From Caldifarciminota bacterium (GTDB taxonomy: Bacteria > Hydrothermota > UBA3073): 64,000 nt of DNA. Each line of letters begins with the position of its first letter. Position 1 is the stretch's first letter. Below the pieces are notes generated by a model. The model did not search any database. It was not told the origin of the DNA and saw only the letters and a program-made list of their open reading frames with translations. A program made the position numbers and the translations under genes. The stretch spans positions 28,638-92,637 of the forward strand of contig JAUWGP010000008.1 in the NCBI GenBank assembly GCA_030606335.1, read 5' to 3'. Below, one piece after another: positions 1-9,133 of the stretch.

Positions 1-277
1 GTATTCCATACCAATCAGCCCGTTCATTGGTAAAAGGTTGTGGGGAAAGTGTGTCACCCAGTGTACTCTGGTGATATATAAGAACCGCAATGCTATCTGG
101 ATAGTAAGTTGAGAGTTCATCTGCCTGTTGCTCAGCTAAGTGACAGTTTGAGCATCTGGCGTAACCAAATACCTCAAGAAGCACGATTCTGTTTGTGACT
201 TGCTCTGGCAGTGTGGGCATCCAGGAACATCCATATATAAGAGGAATTAAAAGTATTATTTTTCTCAACACTCTCAT
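1..277 (-). CDS. Thioredoxin-fold lipoprotein, 3' part cut by window edge
   Basis: Manual translation of the complement: MRVLRKIILLIPLIYGCSWMPTLPEQVTNRIVLLEVFGYARCSNCHLAEQQADELSTYYPDSIAVLIYHQ...; lipobox-like Cys and a CxxC motif; open to the window edge. Confidence 0.7.
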   Translation of the reverse strand, partial: MRVLRKIILLIPLIYGCSWMPTLPEQVTNRIVLLEVFGYARCSNCHLAEQQADELSTYYPDSIAVLIYHQSTLGDTLSPQPFTNERADWYGI

Positions 278-303
278 AATTTATCAAGAATGAATTTGTA
301 TAT

Positions 304-2082
304 TTATCGTGTCAGTACGACCATTTTAGCGCTCTTACAATCCTTTTCTGTTGTCAATTTAACAAAATATACGCCACTTGGAACAAGATTGCCTTTATTA
401 TCTGTACAATCCCATACTACGGTTGTATTTTTTATAGGCAAGACTTTTACGATACGACCTGAGATGTTATAAATGGTAATACGAACATAAGATGAGTTGG
501 ACTTGTAAGAGATATTGGTATGTGTATTTACCAGTGTGGGTCTGACAATGAGTTCTGTTGGTATGGTGAAATCATTCTCTTCAATAGCGAATATCTTAAC
601 AGGTATTGTTATATCATCAACATACCAACCTTCACTAGTTGTATTATAATCGCTTATAAATCTAAATCTCAGTCTTGTTGTAAGCAAAGAGTATTCATCG
701 AGTGGATATGTAAACTCCTGCCATGAATTATCTCCCCCTGTAATCTCCTCAAGGGTCTTCCACCACCCAGAGCCATTGTCTATCTCTATGTAGCCATAAT
801 CATAAGCATTTTCCATGCTGTATTTGTGGTAGAGCGAGAGGAGAGTATCAGGTGTTACAATAAAGTAAGGAGTTACTACTGATGCATCGTTCTCATTTGT
901 ATACTGCCAGGAGCCCTCATGTCCACAGTACCATGAGTGATGTGGAGAGTAGCTGTCATGTTCTGAAATATGCCAATTGTCTCTTATACCGTAGTGAACC
1001 CAGCCTGAATCACCAGATTCAATATCGTCCGAGAACCCAAATTGTGTTGTAATTAGTATCGGAATGGTATCTGTGGATGTTCTAAAATCGAGTAGTAATT
1101 CGGCTTGATATGGATCAGGGCAGGAATCCCCAGCATAGACTGTGAGGGTCATTACTGTATCGACATTTCCAGGACTAATCGGAATTTGAGTTGGTTGAAA
1201 GTCTATAACCTCAAGATAAGGGTCTTCATTGTTGAGTATGATACGTTCCGTATAATCACCTGTTCCAAAATTCTTTGCCAGAATACCTGCTGTTAGTGTA
1301 TCACCCGGTATAAATATATCATATTGACCGTCTGGAACGATAGACATACCAAAGTATTGCATTTCAGCCTTCTGAATTACACCAACTTCAGCACCCTGAT
1401 ATATTTCTCTTGTAGAACCCTGTACAAAAACGACTATTTTGCAGTTCTCCTCATCCCAGGAAGGGTCTATTGCGAAATCTCTCGAGATTATAAGTGAATC
1501 ACCCGGTGAAATTGATACTAACTCACCACTGGCATCAGGTAACATATCTCTTGCAACAAAATCGAGATGGCTCATTCCAAGCCAGTAGTGTTCTATGTGG
1601 TTCTCTACTATAGCAAAGTGGAGTGTACCATTAACGGTTTCCATAGAGGTGTTAAAAATTTTTGCCTCGACTGTCCCGCTGTCCTTTCCAGCTCCGTATG
1701 TACATTCAAGTTTAATATCAAGGGGACTTTCAATAGGTATTCTCTGATAGAAGTTTTTGCGGATAGTAGGGTAGATTGTTCCTGTATGTAATCCCCCAAC
1801 TATCTGAATTAAACCATCTATTCTTGTATGAGGAATACCGGTAACTCCATAGTAGTTTTTTCTGACATTACCCTCTGGGATTGAGTAGGCATCAGAGAGG
1901 TGGTAGGCAATAACCACAAGAGAGTCATAAACCCTTTCGTACATCTCATCAAGCGCTCTTGCAGCCCCAGGACAGTAAGTACACCAAGTACCAGTAAATT
2001 CCTCTGCTACTACTATTCTCTGACTGCTGTATGCTATTCCAAAAAGTGCTAGCAAACATAACATCAACAATTTTCGCCACAT
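304..2082 (-). CDS. Omp28-like/thioredoxin-fold secreted protein with C-terminal sorting (FlgD-like) domain
   Basis: ORF; internal ATG at 2082 has a GGAGG RBS and signal peptide (MWRKLLMLCLLALFGIAYS); TWCTYCPGAARALDEM; C-term ITIYNISGRIV...PSGVYFVKLTT. Confidence 0.8.
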   Translation of the reverse strand: MWRKLLMLCLLALFGIAYSSQRIVVAEEFTGTWCTYCPGAARALDEMYERVYDSLVVIAYHLSDAYSIPEGNVRKNYYGVTGIPHTRIDGLIQIVGGLHTGTIYPTIRKNFYQRIPIESPLDIKLECTYGAGKDSGTVEAKIFNTSMETVNGTLHFAIVENHIEHYWLGMSHLDFVARDMLPDASGELVSISPGDSLIISRDFAIDPSWDEENCKIVVFVQGSTREIYQGAEVGVIQKAEMQYFGMSIVPDGQYDIFIPGDTLTAGILAKNFGTGDYTERIILNNEDPYLEVIDFQPTQIPISPGNVDTVMTLTVYAGDSCPDPYQAELLLDFRTSTDTIPILITTQFGFSDDIESGDSGWVHYGIRDNWHISEHDSYSPHHSWYCGHEGSWQYTNENDASVVTPYFIVTPDTLLSLYHKYSMENAYDYGYIEIDNGSGWWKTLEEITGGDNSWQEFTYPLDEYSLLTTRLRFRFISDYNTTSEGWYVDDITIPVKIFAIEENDFTIPTELIVRPTLVNTHTNISYKSNSSYVRITIYNISGRIVKVLPIKNTTVVWDCTDNKGNLVPSGVYFVKLTTEKDCKSAKMVVLTR

Positions 2083-2248
2083 ACATCCTCCTGTATTGAT
2101 AAAATGGTATTGAAAAAATTTAACCAAACCCCGCCTATGGCGGGGCAGGGAGAGCAGTTTGAGAAAAGTGAATATCGAGAAATCCTCCCTCCCTTCTCTC
2201 TCATCACTCATCTCTCTTCTCCACTCTGTGACCTCTGTGGTTTCGTTA

Positions 2249-2668
2249 CTATACTTCTACAATCTCATAGGTGTATCTTATTTTGCATTTTTTAGAAAGC
2301 ATTGCTGATACAGAACAATACTTGTTTTTAGAGAGTTCTATCGCTCTTTTGACATTTTTTTCTTGTACACCTTTACCCTTAACAGTGTATTTCATATCTA
2401 TGGACCTGTAGACCTTAGGATGTTTTTCCTCCCTCTCGCCATAAAGCTCAATTTCCAGGCTCTTTAATTCTACACCCATCTTTTTCAGGATGCTGACAGT
2501 GTCCATCCCGGTGCATCCGCCAAGTGCCATAAGCACAAGTTCCATAGGAGTTGGTCCCTTTTCAGAACCACCATGCTCTTTGATGGAATCCATAATAACT
2601 TTATGTCCTGAATCTGGAATGGCTGTAAGTACCATTCCATCTGACCACGTTATTTTTGTTTCGACCAT
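2249..2668 (-). CDS. OsmC family protein
   Basis: MVETKITWSDGMVLTAIPDSGHKVIMD...GPTPMELVLMALGGCTGMD; RBS GGAGGT before ATG at 2668. Confidence 0.88.
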   Translation of the reverse strand: MVETKITWSDGMVLTAIPDSGHKVIMDSIKEHGGSEKGPTPMELVLMALGGCTGMDTVSILKKMGVELKSLEIELYGEREEKHPKVYRSIDMKYTVKGKGVQEKNVKRAIELSKNKYCSVSAMLSKKCKIRYTYEIVEV

Positions 2669-2818
2669 ATTGAAACCTCCATATGTAAGATATTTCCTAT
2701 TCCCATCTTTTTGCAATCCAACAACCGATTATTTAAGGCAACGTGAGCACTTGTTCCGGCTCACCAAAAGACTACTAAAACGGTATACTTTAACTATAAA
2801 AAAAATAAATATTGATCG

Positions 2819-3250
2819 CTATGAAGCTATATTGTGTTTCCTGGTTTTGTTATGTAGGTCTAGCAGTGTTTCAGAATCAAGAAAGTCTGTAATATGTTTC
2901 TCAAGGGTTTCCCAATATAGATGACAAACACATTTTTCCAATCTAGTGCAATTCCTTCCTGTACTGTTCTCCACACAAGGTACTTGAATTATTGGTCCTT
3001 CTACTGCCAGAATTATATCTCCAATTGTTATTTTTTCTGCCTTTTTGCCTAAGAGATAGCCGCCTTTTGGTCCTCTCACGCTTATTAATAGTCTTGATTT
3101 TTTCAATTCGTTAAATAATTTACCAAGATATTTCTTAGAGATGTCTTGGGTTTTTGATATATTTTTCAGAGAGACAGGACCATCCTTCTCGCATTGAACA
3201 ATCTCCATCATTGCTCGCAGCGCATACCTACCTCTTGTTGACATCTTCAT
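2819..3250 (-). CDS. Rrf2 family transcriptional regulator with Cys cluster
   Basis: MSTRGRYALRAMMEIVQ...SKKYLGKLFNELKKSRLLISVRGPKGGYLLGK; CVENSTGRNCTRLEKCVC. Confidence 0.9.
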   Translation of the reverse strand: MKMSTRGRYALRAMMEIVQCEKDGPVSLKNISKTQDISKKYLGKLFNELKKSRLLISVRGPKGGYLLGKKAEKITIGDIILAVEGPIIQVPCVENSTGRNCTRLEKCVCHLYWETLEKHITDFLDSETLLDLHNKTRKHNIAS

Positions 3251-3255
3251 AATGT

Positions 3256-3284
3256 ATTATACCATAATTTTCCCTGTTTGTCAA
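3256..3284 (-). promoter_or_regulatory. Sigma-70-type promoter of the Rrf2 gene (TTGACA-17-TATAAT)
   Basis: Complement reads TTGACA aacagggaaaattatgg TATAAT, ending 6 bp from the annotated ATG. Confidence 0.8.
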
Positions 3285-3422
3285 GGTGTATAATTTGATA
3301 TCTGGGTTCCAGATACTAAAATACTTTCCTGATTGCCGGGCTTTATTTTACTATTTTACACTAATACTCTCTTGCTTTACTATTATCAGTGTCTTAGTTA
3401 CAGAAAGCTGGATGGATTCAAG

Positions 3423-5303
3423 TCAATCAAAGAGAGGGAATACAGTTTTAAAATATACCTCTCTACCAGGTAATGGATAGTACTCACGTGTCTGGTATTT
3501 ATTATCAAATATATTGGTTACACTAAGTAAAAAATCAATATCCTTTAACTTTCTTCCAACTGAAAGATTTACTACAGTATATGTTGGTAATCTATGAGGG
3601 AAATCAAAATCATCTTCCCATTTTACCTCATCAGTATAGCTGATATCACCATTAAATCTAACACCAAAGGCTTTTCCTGATATTCTATATGTAAGTCTAT
3701 AAGGAGAGGTGTACATAAGTCTCTTATAACTACCATCCTCTTTTTTCCCTTTAGACTCAAGAAACTTGTATATTAGCAAATGGGAGCCCCAAAAGCTTTC
3801 CTTGACTTTAATCTTTGCCTCTATCCCTTGATTATAGGATTTACCAATGTTTGAGGGTCGCCATTTCTCATAATTCGGGTTGGGGTCAATATCAGCCCAC
3901 TTAATCAGGTTTTCAATTTGGTTTTTAAATAGCGAAACACCAAAAATAACTTTTTTCGACTCATATTCAAATCCCGCATCATAACCCCACCCTGTCTCGG
4001 GAAGGAGGTCTGGATTTCCCTGAGTATCTCCTGCAGGACCCCATTCTGATGCAGGCCAGCTTGAACGTGGTGAGTAAAGGTCCTCGATACCAGGTGCCCT
4101 GAATGCCCTTCCAGCAGTTGAGGATAGTTTAAGATTTTTTGAGAATCTAAAAATTAGAACAATCCTTGGATTGGTTATTCCACCAAATAACAAATGGTGA
4201 TCGTACCTTATACCGGAGATAAGTCTGATGGGTTCCTTAGAGAGGATGCTCTGGGCAAACACTGCCCAGTTTTGAGTGAGCTTCGAGATAGTATTTTCTT
4301 CCCAACTCTGTTTTATGAATTCGTTTCTTTGTATATCAACTCCAAATATAAACCCCGGGAGTAGGTTTATCTGTAAATCTCCACTATATTTTTTCCCAAT
4401 TGAATTATCATCTATATATGCCGAGTTACACTTGTACCTGATATTGCTGTAAGTAGTGCTTATTCTTGCATTTAAAAAATTCCCTTTCGTGTATTCTATT
4501 TCACCGAATCCCTTCATTCTCCACTGCCGTGCATCAGGAAACTGTGCTTTTTTTTCACTCTCTCCATTATATTCCTCGATTGTTGTACAATTCATACCAG
4601 CAACACCGAATTCGCTATCGTGCAATAGTAATTTGCCTCTTATACTGCCGAGATTTTTTAAACTCGTTAGAAGAGAGAGAAATACGTCTCTACCTTTGTA
4701 ATCACTATTTTCCCTAAAACCATCACTTCCTTCGCTATTAATGACAAGAGAGGCGTCGATATTGTATATTGTGAAATTAGAGTTAAGGCTGATCTTTTGT
4801 GTGTCAAAGGTACCCATAGAAATGGATAAAAAGGTTTTTTTGGGGGTGGATTCTTTCTGGGTTATGATGTTTATTGCGCCCCCGAAAGCATTTGTGCCAT
4901 ATAGTGATGAGATAGGTCCTTTAACAATTTCTATAGACTTTATATAGTCTGTAATTATTACATCGAGGTCGGCAGTTCCAAGGAAGGGGTCATTAAGTGA
5001 TTGTCCATCAAACATTACAAGAACATGCCTTGATGCATCTCCTCCTTCTCTCAATCTTGCACTCCGCTCTGCTCCTCTCGTGCCACGATTTGACACATCA
5101 ACTAAAACCTTTTCAATAACCTCGGCAACTGTTATCACATTGCACTCATATATATTGTTTTCAGTTATCAGCTCAACATTAGTTGGTAGCCAAAAGAGAG
5201 GTGTTTTTATCCTGGTGGCTGTAACCACAACCCTATCCATTTCATAGAAGGGAATGGTATCTGTAGAGGCAATGCAAAATGCTATTATAAATACACTCGT
5301 CAT
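3423..5303 (-). CDS. btuB: TonB-dependent receptor, probable corrinoid/cobalamin transporter (BtuB-like)
   Basis: Plug domain (VVVTATR, GGDASRHVLVMFDGQSLNDPFLG, IEIVKGPISSLYGTNAFGGAINIIT) and beta-barrel; cobalamin riboswitch directly upstream. Confidence 0.85.
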   Translation of the reverse strand: MTSVFIIAFCIASTDTIPFYEMDRVVVTATRIKTPLFWLPTNVELITENNIYECNVITVAEVIEKVLVDVSNRGTRGAERSARLREGGDASRHVLVMFDGQSLNDPFLGTADLDVIITDYIKSIEIVKGPISSLYGTNAFGGAINIITQKESTPKKTFLSISMGTFDTQKISLNSNFTIYNIDASLVINSEGSDGFRENSDYKGRDVFLSLLTSLKNLGSIRGKLLLHDSEFGVAGMNCTTIEEYNGESEKKAQFPDARQWRMKGFGEIEYTKGNFLNARISTTYSNIRYKCNSAYIDDNSIGKKYSGDLQINLLPGFIFGVDIQRNEFIKQSWEENTISKLTQNWAVFAQSILSKEPIRLISGIRYDHHLLFGGITNPRIVLIFRFSKNLKLSSTAGRAFRAPGIEDLYSPRSSWPASEWGPAGDTQGNPDLLPETGWGYDAGFEYESKKVIFGVSLFKNQIENLIKWADIDPNPNYEKWRPSNIGKSYNQGIEAKIKVKESFWGSHLLIYKFLESKGKKEDGSYKRLMYTSPYRLTYRISGKAFGVRFNGDISYTDEVKWEDDFDFPHRLPTYTVVNLSVGRKLKDIDFLLSVTNIFDNKYQTREYYPLPGREVYFKTVFPLFD

Positions 5304-5315
5304 TAAATGATTTTA

Positions 5316-5343
5316 ATAAAAAACCCGGGTGGTATGACCGGAT
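5316..5343 (-). terminator. Riboswitch expression-platform terminator
   Basis: Complement ATCCGG tcataccac CCGGGT TTTTT immediately before the receptor start codon. Confidence 0.75.
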
Positions 5344-5351
5344 TTAAAAAA

Positions 5352-5458
5352 GCATTACGGACCCCACCCTCGAGGGTCCAAGGAGAATATGTTTGCAGGC
5401 ATTCCGAGTATAACGGCAGCGGGGCTCTGTCGGATTTTCACCTGACTTTCCCTGCGTT
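5352..5458 (-). ncRNA. Cobalamin riboswitch
   Basis: Complement: GCAGGGAAAGTCAGGTGAAAATCCGACAGAGCCCCGCTGCCGTTATACTCGGAATGCCTGC; contains GGGAA...GGTGAAAATCC...CAGAGCCCCGC...CGGAAtGCC B12-box elements. Confidence 0.9.
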
Positions 5459-5462
5459 TTAA

Positions 5463-5837
5463 TTAGTTGGCTTCGAGTTTTTGCATATATTCTTTTGCCA
5501 CACTTACAATATCTACGATGTCTGGATATTCTCTTATAACTTTGGCAAGCTGCCATTTGGCTTCCTTCTTCTCACCACGAGAGTAAGATTTCAAACCAGA
5601 TTCAAGCAAACCAATTGCCAGTTTTCTTAATCTTGCCTCCTGTGCAGCTGAAAGGTTTTTCCCAGTCTCTACCCTATTCCTCGGTAATCTATCACCTCTC
5701 TTTAAACCCATACGTCGCAGCTTTGTCTCAATAGATTTTCTCGTTACTGCAAAGTGTTTAGCAAGCTCTCCATTGCTCATATAAAGAAAGTTACTCCTGA
5801 GAAATTCCATATCCTCTTCAGACCATTTCTTCGCCAT
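5463..5837 (-). CDS. HTH-domain protein of unknown function
   Basis: MAKKWSEEDMEFLRSNFLYMSNGELAKHFAVTRKSIETKLRRMGLKRG (SANT/HTH-like); ATG at 5837 with GGAGGTG RBS. Confidence 0.75.
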   Translation of the reverse strand: MAKKWSEEDMEFLRSNFLYMSNGELAKHFAVTRKSIETKLRRMGLKRGDRLPRNRVETGKNLSAAQEARLRKLAIGLLESGLKSYSRGEKKEAKWQLAKVIREYPDIVDIVSVAKEYMQKLEAN

Positions 5838-5994
5838 CCACACCTCCTTCAATACTAATAGTTTTATGAATAACTTAACAACACATATCTTCTGTTCCTA
5901 TGTATTTCTTCCTAATGGAAGACGCTGGGTGCGTAATATGGTTATTCTGTTTTATTCTTCACAGTTTCAAGTTTAAATCTTGTAAACCGTCAAC

Positions 5995-6023
5995 ATTATA
6001 ACATAAAAATTTTTAAATGTCAA
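5995..6023 (-). promoter_or_regulatory. Promoter for HTH gene (and possibly riboswitch/btuB)
   Basis: Complement TTGACA tttaaaaatttttatgt TATAAT (17-bp spacer). Confidence 0.75.
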
Positions 6024-6067
6024 GTTTTTTTCACCCTTATATATGCCTGTGCTTAAATCTTTTTACC

Positions 6068-6096
6068 TTGACTTAATAATAGTTTTATGTTATAAT
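6068..6096 (+). promoter_or_regulatory. Promoter, divergent from the HTH gene, towards the DUF58 gene
   Basis: TTGACT taataatagttttatgt TATAAT (17-bp spacer). Confidence 0.65.
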
Positions 6097-6300
6097 TAAT
6101 TCAAAATATGCATTAACCACAGATTCACCCTGTGAAATGTCTATTTCGCGGGGTAAACACAGATTATACCCAAAAAAGTAATTAGGTCATTGGGTAATTA
6201 AGTAAGGTAATTATAAAACATCTGGCGCTAAACTATAATTTCTAATAAATCAGAGTTTGACTTCTGACGTTAAACAAAACAACTTTTATTTACATTTTTT

Positions 6301-6407
6301 GGAGTGCAGTAGCCCCGCACCTATGCATACCCTCGCACCTATCAGGTGCGGGGCATAGATACGGGGTAAACTTGCTACTGCATGCCCCGCAAAGGCGGGG
6401 CACTCCA
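6301..6407. repeat. GC-rich nested inverted repeat (multi-stem palindromic element)
   Basis: Outer GGAGTGC/GCACTCC, inner CAGTAG/CTACTG, side hairpins GCCCCGCaaaGGCGGGGC and GCACCTatcAGGTGC. Confidence 0.75.
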
Positions 6408-6594
6408 TTTAAGAGACAAGAAACTTATTAAATAGATATACATACTACTGAACAATTAAAAGAAATGAATACTAAACAAGAGAGACAGCGATTATTGCTG
6501 GCAAAAATAACTTTCTTGGTATTAAATGTTTTATAATTACCTAAATTGTTTTACGTGGTAAATGGTTTCTTAAATCATAATCAAGGATTAATCT

Positions 6595-7476
6595 ATGAGA
6601 AAGCATATAGACCCATATGTAATAGCACGTATGAGATCTCTCGAGTTGAAGGCGCGTACAGTAGTAGATGGATTTCTTGTTGGAATTCATAAGAGCCCAT
6701 ATCACGGGTTTTCACAGGAATTTGTTGAACACAGGCAATATGACCCCAGTGATGACCCGCGTTATATTGATTGGAAGGTCTATGGCAGAACAGACAGGTT
6801 TTATCTAAAACAGTTTGAAGAGGAGAGGAACCTTCGTGCCTATATCGTGATAGATGGTTCAAGGTCGATGGCATATAAGAATGCCGGCGTCATGACCAAG
6901 TGGGAATATGCAGCAGTATTAGCTGCATCATTCGCATATTTATTGATATTGAACAAGGATGCTATCTCTTTGTCAATATTCGATACATCTACCAGAGATC
7001 ATACACCTCCTTCCACAACCCGTGCAGGACTCTCAAGAGTTTTCGATGCACTTGAGGCATCTTCTCCTAATGGCAAGACCAAAATAGCTAAGGCAATAGA
7101 GGAATTATCCAGTAAGGCGAAGAGGAGGGCCTTCATTCTTGTACTTTCGGATTTATTTGATAATATGGATTCAACCTTGAGGTCTCTTATAAACCTGCAT
7201 GCACGGGGGAATGAGGTAGTTGTTGTTCAGATATTGGATAAGGCAGAGAGAGATTTTCCATTTAGAGGGTCTCTAAGATTATATGATATGGAGACAAGAG
7301 ACGAGATTCTTGTTGATGCGAACACGATGAGAGATAAATATAGAGAGAATATGAACACATTTGTTTCGAATATAAAGAGAGAGTTATGGAGAAATAACAT
7401 TGATTATATTACAGTAGATACAGACGCACCAATAGAGAGGGTTTTATACTTCATATTAAAGAGGGAGAGGGTGTAA
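6595..7476 (+). CDS. DUF58 domain-containing protein
   Basis: GFSQEFVEHRQYDPSDDPRYIDWKVYGRTDRFYLKQFEEERNLRAYIVIDGSRSM. Confidence 0.92.
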   Translation: MRKHIDPYVIARMRSLELKARTVVDGFLVGIHKSPYHGFSQEFVEHRQYDPSDDPRYIDWKVYGRTDRFYLKQFEEERNLRAYIVIDGSRSMAYKNAGVMTKWEYAAVLAASFAYLLILNKDAISLSIFDTSTRDHTPPSTTRAGLSRVFDALEASSPNGKTKIAKAIEELSSKAKRRAFILVLSDLFDNMDSTLRSLINLHARGNEVVVVQILDKAERDFPFRGSLRLYDMETRDEILVDANTMRDKYRENMNTFVSNIKRELWRNNIDYITVDTDAPIERVLYFILKRERV

Positions 7477-9129
7477 GTGCCTATGTTCTTCTTAGCACCC
7501 ATATATCTTTTAGGATTATTATCACTTCCTATACCGTTTATTCTTCATCTATTTGAGAAAAGAAGGGTGAAACAGGTGGATTTTCCATGGCTTTACCTGG
7601 TGGAGGAATCCATTAAGGGTGGAAATCTCTTCCTGAGGTTGAGGGAGTGGATTTTGTTGGCATTAAGAACACTTGTTTTGTTATTCCTGGTAGTGGCTTT
7701 TGCCAGTCCAATTGTTAGAAGGGATAGAGGAGTTATTCTTATTGATGACTCGTATGATATGTTCTCCAGGAGAGGAGATGGAATTCTCTTTGACGAGGCT
7801 AAGGGTATTGCAGAAAAAATAGCTCGTGAGAAGGAGTACGACATTGTTTTATCATCAGGCAGGCAATATAAAGACGATATACTTCCTTCATACATGATGC
7901 TTCAGCCCCTTGAGGTTGAAGATGAAAACATCGTATTTATTACGAGCAAAGAGATTCCACAGGAAGGGGATGTTATAATTATAGAAGGAGAACCGAACAT
8001 TATCTCAATTGATACGGTATACTTGAAGGACCCCTTACCACAGGTGGGAACGGACAATCTGATATATGTGGGAGTAACAAACCATGGAGAACACGAGATA
8101 CGAAGAAACGTTTTTATTGACTTGTTTCAGGATAGCAGCTATAAAGAGGTCCTCTTTCCACCAGGACAGATATATTTCTCTATTCCAATAGAATTCCATA
8201 GGTCTGGCACCTTTTCAGGTTATGTTGATATTGGAGATGATGGACTCAATATTGACAACATATATTATTTTTCATTTAAGATACCTGATAAAATAACAGT
8301 AGGAATAGTTGGACAGGATAGCAGTTCATCATTTTATATCGAAAGGGCTTTGTCACCAGGAGGAGTGGAAACTGCAGTTGAGTTGAGCAAAAGCGTATAT
8401 CCCACATTACCATTTACAGACATAATAATATTCTTGAATGTGCCATACATAGAGAATAATATGCCTTCTATAGTCTTTAAAGAAGGTGGATTTATGAATA
8501 GAACGAATGATTTCTATTTTTCTTTTAAGAATATAGACAGAACCCACCCCATATTTTCGGTGTTTGACGATGCCTGTATTGATGAGTTGACCACACGGAA
8601 AATTTACAGGAGGTCTATTGACAATATTAAGGGCAGGTCTATCGTTTATTTTTCAGATGGCAGACAGGCAGTTGTTGAGGATGAGGTTAATATGTTTTTT
8701 CACTTTCTTCCCTCAATTGAAAATACCGATTTAGTATTATCTCCAAATTTTCCACCAATTCTCCATCGTACAATAAGGTATCTAAAAGATGGAGGAGATT
8801 ATCCCGTTATGATACACTGGGGCAGAGATATAAGGGTAAGCGTGAATGAGAATCGTACATACGAAATCAATAATTTCATTAGAGATGAAAGATGGAAAAT
8901 TTCTCCACTTCCTGATGAAAATACCCTTTTTTTGGATTTTAGTCCACCCTATCCAGGTATCTACGTTATAGATGAGGTTGGCGAGGTCGCTGTGAATATC
9001 TCCCGAATGGTCTCAACAGCTGCTAAGTTCAAGGAGAGTACAGGAATGTTTTCATTGAAGAGGTGGTTCTTCCTCATCTGTCTAATCTTTGTTTTTATGG
9101 AGATGGTGGTGAGAAACTTAAGACCTTAA
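7477..9129 (+). CDS. BatA/aerotolerance-type membrane protein
   Basis: N-term PMFFLAPIYLLGLLSLPIPFILHLFEKRRVKQVDFPWLYLVEES; adjacent to DUF58. Confidence 0.85.
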   Translation: MPMFFLAPIYLLGLLSLPIPFILHLFEKRRVKQVDFPWLYLVEESIKGGNLFLRLREWILLALRTLVLLFLVVAFASPIVRRDRGVILIDDSYDMFSRRGDGILFDEAKGIAEKIAREKEYDIVLSSGRQYKDDILPSYMMLQPLEVEDENIVFITSKEIPQEGDVIIIEGEPNIISIDTVYLKDPLPQVGTDNLIYVGVTNHGEHEIRRNVFIDLFQDSSYKEVLFPPGQIYFSIPIEFHRSGTFSGYVDIGDDGLNIDNIYYFSFKIPDKITVGIVGQDSSSSFYIERALSPGGVETAVELSKSVYPTLPFTDIIIFLNVPYIENNMPSIVFKEGGFMNRTNDFYFSFKNIDRTHPIFSVFDDACIDELTTRKIYRRSIDNIKGRSIVYFSDGRQAVVEDEVNMFFHFLPSIENTDLVLSPNFPPILHRTIRYLKDGGDYPVMIHWGRDIRVSVNENRTYEINNFIRDERWKISPLPDENTLFLDFSPPYPGIYVIDEVGEVAVNISRMVSTAAKFKESTGMFSLKRWFFLICLIFVFMEMVVRNLRP

Positions 9130-9133
9130 GAAT

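Noticed and set aside
2743-2764. GTGAGC/GCTCAC hairpin between the Rrf2 and OsmC genes
   Set aside because: Short stem without a T-run; insufficient to call a terminator or regulatory RNA
4456-4717. Two overlapping plus-strand ORFs opposite the TonB receptor gene
   Set aside because: Opposite a well-supported receptor CDS, no RBS or recognisable domain
5344-5556. 70-aa minus-strand ORF in the track
   Set aside because: Overlaps the cobalamin riboswitch aptamer and the HTH gene in another frame; no plausible protein features
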